Of a DNA stretch of 8,064 nt, positions 1-6,841 are shown one piece after another; within the stretch, counting starts at the first letter, position 1, and every line of letters begins with the position of its first letter. The notes under the pieces are model-generated. The model made no database searches. It saw only the letters and a list, made by a program, of their open reading frames with translations, and was not told where the DNA came from. The translations under genes were made by a program, and so were the position numbers. Where the stretch lies: the NCBI GenBank assembly GCA_012270625.1, contig JAAXHZ010000011.1, positions 1 through 8,064 of the forward strand, written 5' to 3'. This DNA comes from Dehalococcoidia bacterium. Lineage in GTDB: Bacteria > Chloroflexota > Dehalococcoidia > SAR202 > UBA11138.

Positions 1-250
1 TCCCTTTCTCTACGTCACCATCGTCGAGACACCTGAGCAGAGTCAGCTTTACCCCAAGAGTGCTGATCGCCGCTTGGAGGAACTCTTCGATCTCGGGGTA
101 GTAGCGATTGGTGACAGTTACTTCCGGCAGTGCAGGACGGCCTCCGGCTGTTACCGCGATCTTCTCCCCCCGGTCTGCGAATACGAGCGAGCGCGACCGG
201 ATCGACTCAGCGCCTGATTCGTCGCGATCAGGGCTCGATGATTCCGACAC
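1..250 (-). CDS. 5' part of an unidentified protein gene (N-terminal 83 codons, runs off the left edge)
   Basis: On the minus strand an open frame begins with GTG at 250-248 and stays open to the window edge. It starts inside the 3' end of the upstream capA-like gene (23-base overlap), which suggests translational coupling. A GAGGG Shine-Dalgarno (260-264) lies nine bases before the GTG and supports this start. The first 20 residues are Ser/Arg/Asp-rich and look disordered. After that the sequence looks like a folded alpha/beta start: SLVFADRGEKIAVTAGG near residues 21-37, ALPEVTV near 40-46, RYYPEIEEFLQAAI near 49-62, and LGVKLTLLRCLDDGD near 65-79. The pattern 'LPEV... LGV.LTLLRCL' reminds me of the N-terminal segment found before aminoglycoside-phosphotransferase-like (APH) domains, or of a Nudix-like N-domain. 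That is from memory and weak, because no catalytic motif falls inside the window. The frame is clearly coding by composition and position; the function is unknown. Confidence 0.7.
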   Translation of the reverse strand, partial: MSESSSPDRDESGAESIRSRSLVFADRGEKIAVTAGGRPALPEVTVTNRYYPEIEEFLQAAISTLGVKLTLLRCLDDGDVEKG

Positions 251-1556
251 CGTCCTGTACCCTCACTTCTGTACCCAGTCCTTTGGAGAGTCGTCTGATC
301 CTTTCCAGTGAGTGGCTGCTCGACCTGCCGGACGCCAGCACGGGTCTGCCCCGTTGCGACCTGGCCTTCTCGTGTCCCAGATCGATAGGGTGAAGAGTGA
401 TCTGATGCAGCTCCCTCGCCCGGTATTCGCACTGCCCCACAACGCTGTTCCAGTAAACCATGTCACCCGGAAAACCGCGTGTGTCGTCATCGCTGCGTCG
501 GTCATAGAAGTCAGCGGGAGTGCTCTCCGGCCCCAGACCTATGGACTCGTAGTTGTACGCGGGCTGCCAGCGGACGGTATCATTCTGGAAGATGAAGTTG
601 CCGAGACTGTAAAAGATCGGCTTGCCCTCGTATATCTCCACCGCGCGCGTCACGTGCGGCCCGTGACCCAGAAAGGCGTCCGCGCCGGCATCTATGCACG
701 CCCTGGCAAAGGTCTCCAGAAACTCTGGAGGAGCATCCCTGCTATCACCGCTCTCATGACAGTGGAAAGATACGAACACCCAGTCGGCCATCCGCCGAGC
801 GTCTCTTATCCACTTCAGGTTCTCGTTCATGTCGCGCTGGTTCGGCTTGGTCGAAGTGGAGAACTCCTCGCCGAGAACGAATCTCCGACCAAGAAACCCG
901 ATCTGCGTGTCATTGTCCTCCATCACCGTGCCCTTTGGACGAAAACGCCTTTGAGCCGCGTTGCTTGCCTCGAATCCCAGGTTGCGGCTGATATGCCTCA
1001 TCGAGTCGAACGCCGGACGGTCCACCGTGTAGGTCACCGAGTGGCGAAGCGCGTTGAGTCCAGGCCTGCCCGGCAGGTCGGGACGTTGGTCCATAGCTCG
1101 ACCCGCCTCGCTAAAAGTCGACGAGGACGAAATCAGTGCCACTCGACCCGCAGCTGTATCCAAGTATCCCGGAGCGCGGGCCTCGCTCTGGTTGCGACCG
1201 GTACCCGCGAATGCCATCCCGACCCGCTTGAGGTGGCGAACGTTGGTCAGCACGCCACCCTCTCCGAAATCGTAGCTGTGGTTGTTGGCGGTGGACACCA
1301 GGTTGATGCCGGCCCACTGAAGCTCTTTGAGATTCGCCGGATCAGACCCAGTGAACGTGCCGCCAGCCATGCCCGGAGAATGCTCGAAGTCGTGCATCAG
1401 CATCTCCAGGTTGGTGTAGCCAACGTCTGCGTCCCTGAACAGGTCTACGAGCGAAAGGAACCTCGGCTCCTTGAACACGGACAGCCGCCTCGTGATCATC
1501 GTGTCGCCGCTCGCGACAAACGTCAGGTTGCCGGATTCTGCGTCGTAAAGCGTCAT
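228..1556 (-). CDS. CapA/PgsA-family protein (metallophosphoesterase-like, PGA_cap)
   Basis: This 442-residue protein belongs to the CapA family (PGA_cap, calcineurin-like metallophosphoesterase fold), named after the poly-gamma-glutamate capsule protein. Family motifs appear in order: ASGDTM at 15-20 (first metal-binding Asp), NLE at 49-51, STANNHSYDFGEGG at 88-101, FAGTGRN at 116-122, SFHCHES at 263-269, GHGPHV at 297-302 and YSLGNFIF at 316-323. These are the usual Asp/Asn/His positions of the two-metal site. The C-terminal 110 residues are less typical and polar. No signal peptide or membrane anchor is visible, whereas PgsA/CapA of Bacillus is membrane-anchored; this copy is probably cytoplasmic and may act on a small phosphorylated or peptide substrate rather than build capsule. 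No capB/capC neighbour is seen. It lies 12 bases downstream of the GNAT gene and overlaps the next gene, so it is the middle of an operon. Its own ribosome binding site is weak, so coupling is likely. The family assignment is firm; the biological role is open. Confidence 0.9.
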   Translation of the reverse strand: MTLYDAESGNLTFVASGDTMITRRLSVFKEPRFLSLVDLFRDADVGYTNLEMLMHDFEHSPGMAGGTFTGSDPANLKELQWAGINLVSTANNHSYDFGEGGVLTNVRHLKRVGMAFAGTGRNQSEARAPGYLDTAAGRVALISSSSTFSEAGRAMDQRPDLPGRPGLNALRHSVTYTVDRPAFDSMRHISRNLGFEASNAAQRRFRPKGTVMEDNDTQIGFLGRRFVLGEEFSTSTKPNQRDMNENLKWIRDARRMADWVFVSFHCHESGDSRDAPPEFLETFARACIDAGADAFLGHGPHVTRAVEIYEGKPIFYSLGNFIFQNDTVRWQPAYNYESIGLGPESTPADFYDRRSDDDTRGFPGDMVYWNSVVGQCEYRARELHQITLHPIDLGHEKARSQRGRPVLASGRSSSHSLERIRRLSKGLGTEVRVQDGVGIIEP

Positions 1557-1568
1557 AGCTGTCGGGGC

Positions 1569-2132
1569 TCAGCCGGTTTCCGGACTGTACTCAGCGGCCA
1601 GAATTCCCATGACAACCGAGTTGTAGCGCGCGCCTCCTCTTGGCCTGCTCTGACGCAGGGTGCCCTCATGGGTAAATCCAACCCGCTCGAACAGTGTGCG
1701 AGCGGACAGATTGAACTCCGGGATGTCAGCCCAGACACGATAGAGTCCATAGTCGTTGAAGGCGAGGTCAAGAGCCGCCCGAATCCCCGACAGACCGTAT
1801 CCACGAGTCCACAGCTGCTTGCGGCCCATCAGGATCGACAGCTGCCCATCACCGAGCGCCTCATCCAGCCCAAGGTGGATCTCGCCGATGTGCTCACCAT
1901 CGTCCGTGTAAACCGACATGGTAACGTGTGAAGGGTCTTCCAGCGCGCGGGCGAACTCCTCGTCCGTCGCCGCCTCCATCTCGGCAGGCCTATACCCAAG
2001 ATGGGCGGGTTCGCCATACGCGTAGCGTCCGAACCAGCTGTCTGTGATCTCTTCATCTTCGAGCCACTGCCTGATTCGAGTCACATCTTCTCGTGTGACT
2101 CCTCTGAGTGAGACCGTTCTTTGTTGAGACAT
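1569..2132 (-). CDS. GNAT acetyltransferase, RimJ/RimL type
   Basis: This 187-residue protein fits the Acetyltransf_3 branch of the GNAT superfamily, which moves the acetyl group of acetyl-CoA to an amine such as a protein N-terminus, an amino sugar or an antibiotic. Visible landmarks are a substrate-side N-terminus with VSLRGVTREDV (7-17), the beta-hairpin GEHIGEIHLGL (79-89), and the acetyl-CoA pyrophosphate loop in motif A, QLWTRGYGLSGIRAALDLAF (106-125). Motif B is NLSARTLFERVGFTHEGTLR (141-160), the classic 'N..A...y.k.GF...G.lR' of RimL/SpeG-like enzymes. Length is normal for the group. The ATG at 2132 is preceded by GGAGG (2139-2143) with a six-base gap, so the start is well supported. 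It is the first gene of the minus-strand operon leading into the capA-like gene. The acceptor substrate cannot be deduced. Confidence 0.9.
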   Translation of the reverse strand: MSQQRTVSLRGVTREDVTRIRQWLEDEEITDSWFGRYAYGEPAHLGYRPAEMEAATDEEFARALEDPSHVTMSVYTDDGEHIGEIHLGLDEALGDGQLSILMGRKQLWTRGYGLSGIRAALDLAFNDYGLYRVWADIPEFNLSARTLFERVGFTHEGTLRQSRPRGGARYNSVVMGILAAEYSPETG

Positions 2133-2272
2133 AAAAGTCCTCCGTAGCTTGCGAACTAGGAAGATAAATTCGGATGTTAAGAAGGATCGGTCATCACCTG
2201 CCAGTGACTACGCCCTCAACTGTATTATACATTGGGTAACACCCACTTGGCTGACTAGGAGGAAATCCCACA
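2133..2272. promoter_or_regulatory. Divergent promoter region with a palindromic shared -10 (2221-2231)
   Basis: This 140-base gap separates the divergent GNAT and M24 genes and must hold both promoters. Its AT-rich centre is the palindrome TGTATTATACA (2221-2231). Read on the minus strand it gives a perfect TATAAT (2224-2229); on the plus strand it gives TATTAT (2223-2228) or TATACA (2226-2231). A partial plus-strand -35, GTGACT (2204-2209), lies 16 bases before TATACA. No good minus-strand -35 is seen. The Shine-Dalgarno for the M24 gene (AGGAGG, 2257-2262) and that for GNAT (2139-2143) lie at the two ends. The promoter assignment is inference from sequence only. Confidence 0.45.
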
Positions 2273-3448
2273 ATGTCGATAGATCCAGTAGTTCAGCAGG
2301 CGCAAGAGTACATGAGTTCCCAAGGCGTGGATGGATGGCTCGTGTACGATTACAGGGGCCTGAACCCCATCTTAGCGGACACCGTGGGTCGGGTCGGCCA
2401 CGTCACAAGGCCCGTGTGGCTGTGGATACCCGCCCAGGGCGACCCGCACATGCTGGTCAGCTTTGTTGACCAGAGTCGTTTCACTCACCTGGGTATCGAT
2501 ACCACTCTGTTCGTCAACAGGCGGGACATGATCGCCAAGCTCAGAAGTCAGCTTGACGCCGCCAAGAGCGTCGCGATGGAGTACACGCCAGAGGGCGCGC
2601 TGCCCCGCGTGTCGAAAGTGGACGGCGGAACGCTTGAGATGGTGCGAGACCTAGGTGTGGACGTGGTGTCGTCTGCCGACCTTCTCCAGTACGCCACCCA
2701 GCGCTGGAATGACGAGCAGCTCGCCTCTCATATATTCGCCGCTGAGAAGCTGACACAGATCGTAGATGAGGCATTCAAAAACATCGGACACTCGCTCGAT
2801 GCCGGCATCACCGAGTTCGAGACCGCAGAGTTTATACGCAGTCGGTTCCGGGAGAGCGGCCTCGTTGTGACAGACGGTCCGGCGGTCGCCGTGAACGAAC
2901 ACGCTTCAGATCCACACTTCGACCCCACTCCTGAGAATTCCATGCACATCCGACGAGGCGACTGGGTGCTGATCGACCTGTGGACACGGCTGCCTGGCGA
3001 AGACGACATGTTTGGCGACATCACGTGGACAGCGTATGTGGGCGACCAGGTCCCCGCGAGACACCAGGAAGTGTTCGATATCGTCGTCGGCTCTCGAGAC
3101 GCTGCACTGGCAGAAATGGTGACCGCGTTCCAGGAGGGTCGCGCGCTCCAGGGCTGGGAGCTGGATCAGGTGGCGAGAGAGTACATTGAAGCGGCCGGCT
3201 ACGGCGAGTATTTCAATCATCGGCTGGGACACAGCTTGGGCCGAGAGGTGCACTCCAACGCGGTCAACTTGGACTCGTGGGAGACACACGACACCAGACA
3301 GCTAATCCCAGGCATCGCGGTAACCATAGAGCCGGGAATATACCTGCCCGATTTCGGAGTGCGATCCGAGATCGACGTCTTCATCTCGGAGGACGGCCCA
3401 CAGGTTACTACCGACATGCAGCGTGAAGTAGTGCTGATTGGAACGTAG
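2273..3448 (+). CDS. M24-family metallopeptidase (Xaa-Pro dipeptidase/aminopeptidase-like)
   Basis: This 391-residue protein has the two-domain layout of Xaa-Pro dipeptidases and aminopeptidases P ('pita-bread' fold): a creatinase-type N-terminal domain (about 1-150) and a catalytic domain (about 155-391). All five dinuclear metal ligands are recognisable: D235 in VLIDLW, D249 in FGDITW, H320 in HRLGHSLG (316-323), E353 in TIEPGIY, and E366 in VRSEIDV. H327 matches the second conserved His after the GHxxG motif. It is therefore expected to be an active cytoplasmic enzyme, cutting X-Pro peptides or a creatine-like substrate; the family cannot be split further by eye. The ATG at 2273 follows AGGAGG (2257-2262) at a ten-base gap, the same arrangement as the RraA-family gene at the other end of the window. 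It appears monocistronic: its TAG ends at 3448, directly against the stop of a convergent gene, with no terminator between. Confidence 0.93.
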   Translation: MSIDPVVQQAQEYMSSQGVDGWLVYDYRGLNPILADTVGRVGHVTRPVWLWIPAQGDPHMLVSFVDQSRFTHLGIDTTLFVNRRDMIAKLRSQLDAAKSVAMEYTPEGALPRVSKVDGGTLEMVRDLGVDVVSSADLLQYATQRWNDEQLASHIFAAEKLTQIVDEAFKNIGHSLDAGITEFETAEFIRSRFRESGLVVTDGPAVAVNEHASDPHFDPTPENSMHIRRGDWVLIDLWTRLPGEDDMFGDITWTAYVGDQVPARHQEVFDIVVGSRDAALAEMVTAFQEGRALQGWELDQVAREYIEAAGYGEYFNHRLGHSLGREVHSNAVNLDSWETHDTRQLIPGIAVTIEPGIYLPDFGVRSEIDVFISEDGPQVTTDMQREVVLIGT

Positions 3449-3805
3449 CTAAAGCAACAGCCGTTCAACAGGAATAAGCCGACGGTTGCTGGGATCCACG
3501 CCTAGAAACACGCCCTCGAGAGTGTACGCTCCAAGAAGAGGCTTCGAGTCATCATTCCCGAAAATTACCCAAGTGATAGTCTCTCGATCCTTGACGCGAG
3601 CGCGTACCTGAGCCATGTCCAACTCGACTCTGCTGCCATCTGCGAGTGTGAATATCTCCCGTGTCTCTGGGATGATGCCAGCTGACTCCAAGATGGAACG
3701 GGGGATCATTGTAGTGACCGCTCCCGTATCCGCCATAGCGTCCAGCTCAGTGAAGGTGTGACCTTCGAGACTGCCAACTTCAATAGGAACTGAGAATATT
3801 CCCAC
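3449..3805 (-). CDS. Small clan AA (retropepsin-like) aspartyl protease
   Basis: This 118-residue protein has the single Asp-Thr-Gly active-site motif of retropepsin-like clan AA proteases at D26-T27-G28 (context AMADTGAVTTMIP, 23-35). Further features are a strand with ADGSRVELDMAQV (55-67) resembling the flap region, and the end LLGAYTLEGVFLGVDPSNRRLIP (90-112), which matches the second hydrophobic-hydrophobic-Gly motif and closing strand ('LLG...Le...l.vDp...rL.P') of bacterial stand-alone members. With one DTG per chain the active enzyme should be a homodimer. No signal peptide or membrane segment is seen. The start is GTG at 3805, with GAGGG (3810-3814) four bases before it. It lies 40 bases downstream of the MFS gene on the same strand, so the two are probably cotranscribed. 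Its TAG directly abuts the convergent M24 stop. The substrate is unknown; the family is clear by motif. Confidence 0.82.
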   Translation of the reverse strand: MGIFSVPIEVGSLEGHTFTELDAMADTGAVTTMIPRSILESAGIIPETREIFTLADGSRVELDMAQVRARVKDRETITWVIFGNDDSKPLLGAYTLEGVFLGVDPSNRRLIPVERLLL

Positions 3806-3845
3806 GTCGCCCTCTCTTCGTTAGATTATGCCAGACTCGTGGGCA

Positions 3846-5081
3846 TTACTCCGAGCTGATCTGGTTTGCCGTCTTCGGAAGTCGCGTGATCCATAGAATT
3901 ATCGCGCCGATGATAACCAGCGCGCCCCCATAGATGAACGACGACGAGTTCCCCCACTGGTCTGCCACCCAGCCGGCCATCCACGGCGAGAACGCTCCGA
4001 TAAAGCTGGCTCCATAGATTAGGGACACTACCGTCGATTGCGCCTGGCCCTGCGCGACATCCATGGCTCCAGCAATGTAAATCGTGTGCAGCGAGTACAG
4101 GAACGCGCCCATGGCGAGGACTACGACGACAAGCTGTGGACCCGGCTCAGCGAACTTCAGCGACATTATGAGAAGCCCCATGACCAGCGTGCACGGGACG
4201 AGCACGATCTTTCTGCCGAATCGATCTGACAGATAGCCCATCAGCGGCTGCGCTACTATCCCGGTAACCTGCGCGCCGGACATGAACAGTCCAATGATGA
4301 CCTTGTCGTAATCGAGGTCTTCGAGCAGATACACAGGCAGGAACCCCATTACCGCGTACTGACCGGAGCTGCGTAGCGCCGTCACGAACACGAGAGACAG
4401 CATCGCTCTACGTCGCAGCAGACTTGCCAGAGAAGACCCGTACTCGCGCAGTGAGGCGGTATCGGCCGCCGCTGCTGGGATATTCCTCATCATCAAATAG
4501 ACAGCTATGGCGAAGAACAGCGCGGGAAAGACACTGATGTGAAGCACGTCCCGCCAGTGGAACGCTACCAGGTAGGTTCCGCTTATGAGTCCCCCCGTCA
4601 GCACCGGCCCAACCACCTCTCCAACGCTCCCTCCCGTACCGTGCAGCGAGATGGCGAATCCCCGCCTGTCCGGGAACTTGCGAGAGAGCGAGGCAATCGC
4701 GGGCGGGTGGTACAGCGACGGCCCTATGCCGACCAGCAGCATCACCGCGAACAGCACCCAGTAGCTGGGCGCGCTCCCCAACAGGTAGTATGAGACTCCC
4801 ATGATTCCGAGAGACAGCATCAGCATCAGGCCTGATCTGTTCGCGAAACGGTCACCAAGATACCCGGCTACCATCGTCGTCGTTCCGCTGGTGACCCTCT
4901 GTGACGTGGCGAGCAACCCGAACTGTGTCCCCGTTAGATTCAGATCGTCCTTGATGACGGCCAATATGACCGACTGGAGACCCGAGTTGTAGATGTGCTT
5001 TACGGTGTGCCCGAGGACGACGGTGACCGCCAGTTGGTTCCGGCCTCTCCTGACATCCTCTGTGACCTCAGTAGTAACCAT
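3846..5081 (-). CDS. MFS transporter, 12 transmembrane segments (FSR-like subgroup)
   Basis: This 411-residue integral membrane protein belongs to the major facilitator superfamily and moves a small solute using a proton or solute gradient. Motif A occurs in both halves: GYLGDRFANRSG (73-84) and GYLSDRFGRK (282-291), the expected loop 2-3 and loop 8-9 positions. About twelve hydrophobic segments can be counted, six on each side of the charged central loop near 205-226 (LREYGSSLASLLRRR). The TM1 region GHTVKHIYNSGLQSVI (24-39) and the stretch YHPPAIASLSRKFPDRRGFAISLHGTGGSVG (124-154) resemble fosmidomycin-resistance-type (FSR) carriers and the oxalate/formate-like branch. Specificity cannot be read from sequence. 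The ATG at 5081 is preceded by GGAGG (5094-5098) at a rather long 12-base gap. The gene is followed by the aspartyl protease gene, and is separated from the upstream DCC/FAD oxidase pair by a 219-base gap carrying a palindromic repeat and a possible promoter. Confidence 0.9.
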   Translation of the reverse strand: MVTTEVTEDVRRGRNQLAVTVVLGHTVKHIYNSGLQSVILAVIKDDLNLTGTQFGLLATSQRVTSGTTTMVAGYLGDRFANRSGLMLMLSLGIMGVSYYLLGSAPSYWVLFAVMLLVGIGPSLYHPPAIASLSRKFPDRRGFAISLHGTGGSVGEVVGPVLTGGLISGTYLVAFHWRDVLHISVFPALFFAIAVYLMMRNIPAAAADTASLREYGSSLASLLRRRAMLSLVFVTALRSSGQYAVMGFLPVYLLEDLDYDKVIIGLFMSGAQVTGIVAQPLMGYLSDRFGRKIVLVPCTLVMGLLIMSLKFAEPGPQLVVVVLAMGAFLYSLHTIYIAGAMDVAQGQAQSTVVSLIYGASFIGAFSPWMAGWVADQWGNSSSFIYGGALVIIGAIILWITRLPKTANQISSE

Positions 5082-5124
5082 TTAGTCCACTATCCTCCAA
5101 GTCGAGACCTTGCATAACCCATCT

Positions 5125-5180
5125 CCCTCGAGGGCTGACAAGGGTAGGCAGATATAACTTTCAGCTTGAACCTCAATCAA
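5125..5180 (-). promoter_or_regulatory. Possible promoter and palindrome upstream of the MFS gene
   Basis: On the minus strand TTGATT (5175-5180) and TATATC (5151-5156) are separated by 18 bases and point towards the MFS start at 5081. Between this and the ribosome binding site lies the perfect ten-base palindrome CCCTCGAGGG (5125-5134), a possible operator or leader hairpin. The -35-like box lies inside the left flank of the adjacent repeat copy. Both boxes match consensus at only four of six positions, so this is a weak prediction. Confidence 0.3.
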
Positions 5181-5221
5181 CTGGCCCCTCTCCCTCAGGG
5201 AGAGGGTTGGGGTGAGGGTGG
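5172..5221 (+). repeat. Palindromic intergenic repeat, copy 1
   Basis: Ten-base arms CCCTCTCCCT and AGGGAGAGGG flank one central base at 5186-5206. The tail TTGGGGTGAGGG follows (5207-5218). The left flank CTCAATCAACTGGC (5172-5185) matches the flank of copy 3 at 12 of 14 bases. The copy lies in the gap between the DUF393 and MFS genes. There is no T-tract after the hairpin on either strand, so it is a REP-like or MITE-like element rather than a clear intrinsic terminator. Confidence 0.85.
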
Positions 5222-5300
5222 AAAGAGCTTAATCGCAAGCTGCCAGGCACTACCCACGCCCCTCTGGATTACAGCTTTCACCAGAATCACGCAAGACGCA

Positions 5301-5657
5301 TCACATCCCACAAGACGATATGCGGCGGCGGTTGCGAGCGACCAATCTGTACACCGGCGCCCCGATCAGGCTCACACCCGGCAGCCACATTAGAGCCCCA
5401 ACCGTCGCCAGCGCGGGCAGCTTGGTCAGAAGCGCCCTGATTGCGTAGAACCCCTCGCTGATTTCACCGGAATCAGCGACGAGATATGCTGCCCGATCCA
5501 TGTCTTCCCACGTGATCCCAGTTGGCGGCTCATCGAGGCTCTGGTAGGGGATCCACACGATTCTGCCACGCGAATCCATCCTCTCCAGCCATTGAACTAA
5601 CCTGAGACACATGCCGCAGTAGCCATCGTAGTAGAAGACTGCCCCACCGGAGCTCAC
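5301..5657 (-). CDS. DCC-family thiol-disulfide oxidoreductase-like protein (DUF393)
   Basis: This 118-residue protein matches the DUF393 or 'DCC' family, named for the D-x-x-C-x-x-C signature seen here as DGYCGMC (D11, C14, C17) directly after the first strand (AVFYY, 6-10). This is a thioredoxin-like redox motif. The following helix (LRLVQWLERMD, 18-28), the VWIPYQSLDEP stretch (34-44), a mid-section with SGEISEGFYAIRALL (63-77), and the C-terminal PGVSLIGAPVYRLVARNRRRI (93-113) all fit the family, including the usual Y.lva.nR end. A further Cys lies third from the end. The length is typical. The GTG start at 5657 overlaps the TGA of the FAD oxidoreductase in the four bases GTGA (5654-5657), so it is translationally coupled and probably works in the same pathway. 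There is no good Shine-Dalgarno of its own. The biochemical role of the family is poorly known; a dithiol redox role is inferred. Confidence 0.87.
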   Translation of the reverse strand: MSSGGAVFYYDGYCGMCLRLVQWLERMDSRGRIVWIPYQSLDEPPTGITWEDMDRAAYLVADSGEISEGFYAIRALLTKLPALATVGALMWLPGVSLIGAPVYRLVARNRRRISSCGM

Positions 5658-6841
5658 TGGTGCCGTCTGCCTTCGTACGGATACTCGGCGCCCAGCAAAT
5701 CACCTTCGGCGAACCGCGTGGCCCTGAACTGGCGTATAGGATGATCGCTAGATTCACCGTGCAGGACTAGCTCCGCCATCATCCGTCCTACGACCGGAGA
5801 CAGCTTGAACCCGTGCCCACTGAATCCTACGGCCCAGTAAAGCCCCTCGACCGTCTGGGACCGGTCCAGGATCGGATTGCCGTCAGGCGTCATGTCGTAC
5901 AGTGAGCCGTAGCCCCCTCTGCAGATAGCTGAGTCAAAGTCCGGGAAACGCAGCTTGGCGCGATCCCAGAAGCGTGTGATCGTATCGTGATCTGCGTTCA
6001 GGCCAAATGCGTCTGGATTCGCAATCTCGGTCAGGTCTTCGAGGGCCTCCCCGCCGATCACTGTGTCATGGTCTGCGTACGTGCGGAAGTACGCTCCCGT
6101 TGTGTAGTCGATTATGTTCGTATTCAGAGACTCCAGCTGAGGCGGCCGTCTCAGATGCACCATCTGCACCCGGATCGGAGTCACCGGCAGCGACTCACCC
6201 ACTGTAGCGGCAAGCTGGTGACACCACGGCCCGACAACGGCGACGACCGTTGATGTTTCGATCATTCCTGAACTCGTCTCGACTCCCGCGATCCTGCCGC
6301 CAGCTGTAACCACCCCGGTAACGGCAGTCTGCGTGCGTATCTCAGCGCCGTAGTCCCTCGCGCGGTCCGCGTAAGCGTATGTGGTAGCGACTGGGTCCGC
6401 GTGACCCGCATCCGGTTCGTACGTGCCGATTGCGATGTCTTCCGTGTTCGCTTGAGGGACCATTCCAGCCACCTCGGTTGGTGTCAGCGTCTCGATGTTG
6501 ACACCAAGATCGCGGTTCATCTCGACGTTCGCTCGGACGGCGGTCTCGTCGCGCTCAGAGAACATGAGGATCCTGCCCCCCTGCACAAACCTGGGCTCGC
6601 CACCGATCGCGTCGCCGAAGTTCTCGAATATCTCTCTGGACTCTGTCGCCATCCTCACCAGTGTCGGATGAAGGTAGTGCTCGCGCACCATCGCGCCCGA
6701 TCGGCCGCTTGCGCCTCCAGCGAGGTGTCCCTTCTCCACCAGCGCCACCCTGCCCGCCCCCATTCGGGCGAGCTGCATAGCAACGCTCGTTCCATTCACA
6801 CCGCCACCGATTACTACAATGTCCGCAGTCCTGCTTGTCAT
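5654..6841 (-). CDS. FAD-dependent oxidoreductase, DAO family (sarcosine oxidase beta-like)
   Basis: This protein of about 395 residues belongs to the D-amino-acid-oxidase/glycine-oxidase/sarcosine-oxidase-beta group, which oxidises a C-N bond of a secondary amine or amino acid, passing electrons to O2 or an acceptor. Residues here count from the GTG at 6844. The Rossmann FAD site is DIVVIGGGVNGTSVA (8-22; G13, G15, G18), with E37 binding the ribose. The ASGRSGAMVR loop (45-54) is typical of SoxB-like proteins. The C-terminal part has SLYDMTPDGNPIL (314-326) and VGFSGHGFKLSPVVGRMMAELV (339-360), the second FAD-contacting stretch. The residue aligned with the flavin-linked Cys of monomeric sarcosine oxidase appears to be Ser (S314), so FAD is probably non-covalent. 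Two starts are possible: GTG at 6844 or ATG at 6841. I prefer ATG, because AAGGA (6850-6854) then lies eight bases upstream. The gene is followed by DUF393 with a GTGA overlap. The substrate is unknown. Confidence 0.9.
   Translation of the reverse strand: MTSRTADIVVIGGGVNGTSVAMQLARMGAGRVALVEKGHLAGGASGRSGAMVREHYLHPTLVRMATESREIFENFGDAIGGEPRFVQGGRILMFSERDETAVRANVEMNRDLGVNIETLTPTEVAGMVPQANTEDIAIGTYEPDAGHADPVATTYAYADRARDYGAEIRTQTAVTGVVTAGGRIAGVETSSGMIETSTVVAVVGPWCHQLAATVGESLPVTPIRVQMVHLRRPPQLESLNTNIIDYTTGAYFRTYADHDTVIGGEALEDLTEIANPDAFGLNADHDTITRFWDRAKLRFPDFDSAICRGGYGSLYDMTPDGNPILDRSQTVEGLYWAVGFSGHGFKLSPVVGRMMAELVLHGESSDHPIRQFRATRFAEGDLLGAEYPYEGRRHQ

Noticed and set aside
312..1931. A 539-codon open frame on the plus strand, antisense to the capA-like and GNAT genes
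   Set aside because: It has no family-like motifs, is rich in Arg/Val/His as expected for the complement of a GC-rich gene, and crosses two genes that both have clear catalytic motifs. It is a codon-phase shadow.
5186..5206. Repeat palindrome read as a terminator for the DUF393 gene
   Set aside because: There is no T-tract after the stem on the minus strand, and the same sequence occurs between divergent genes, so it is better called a repeat.
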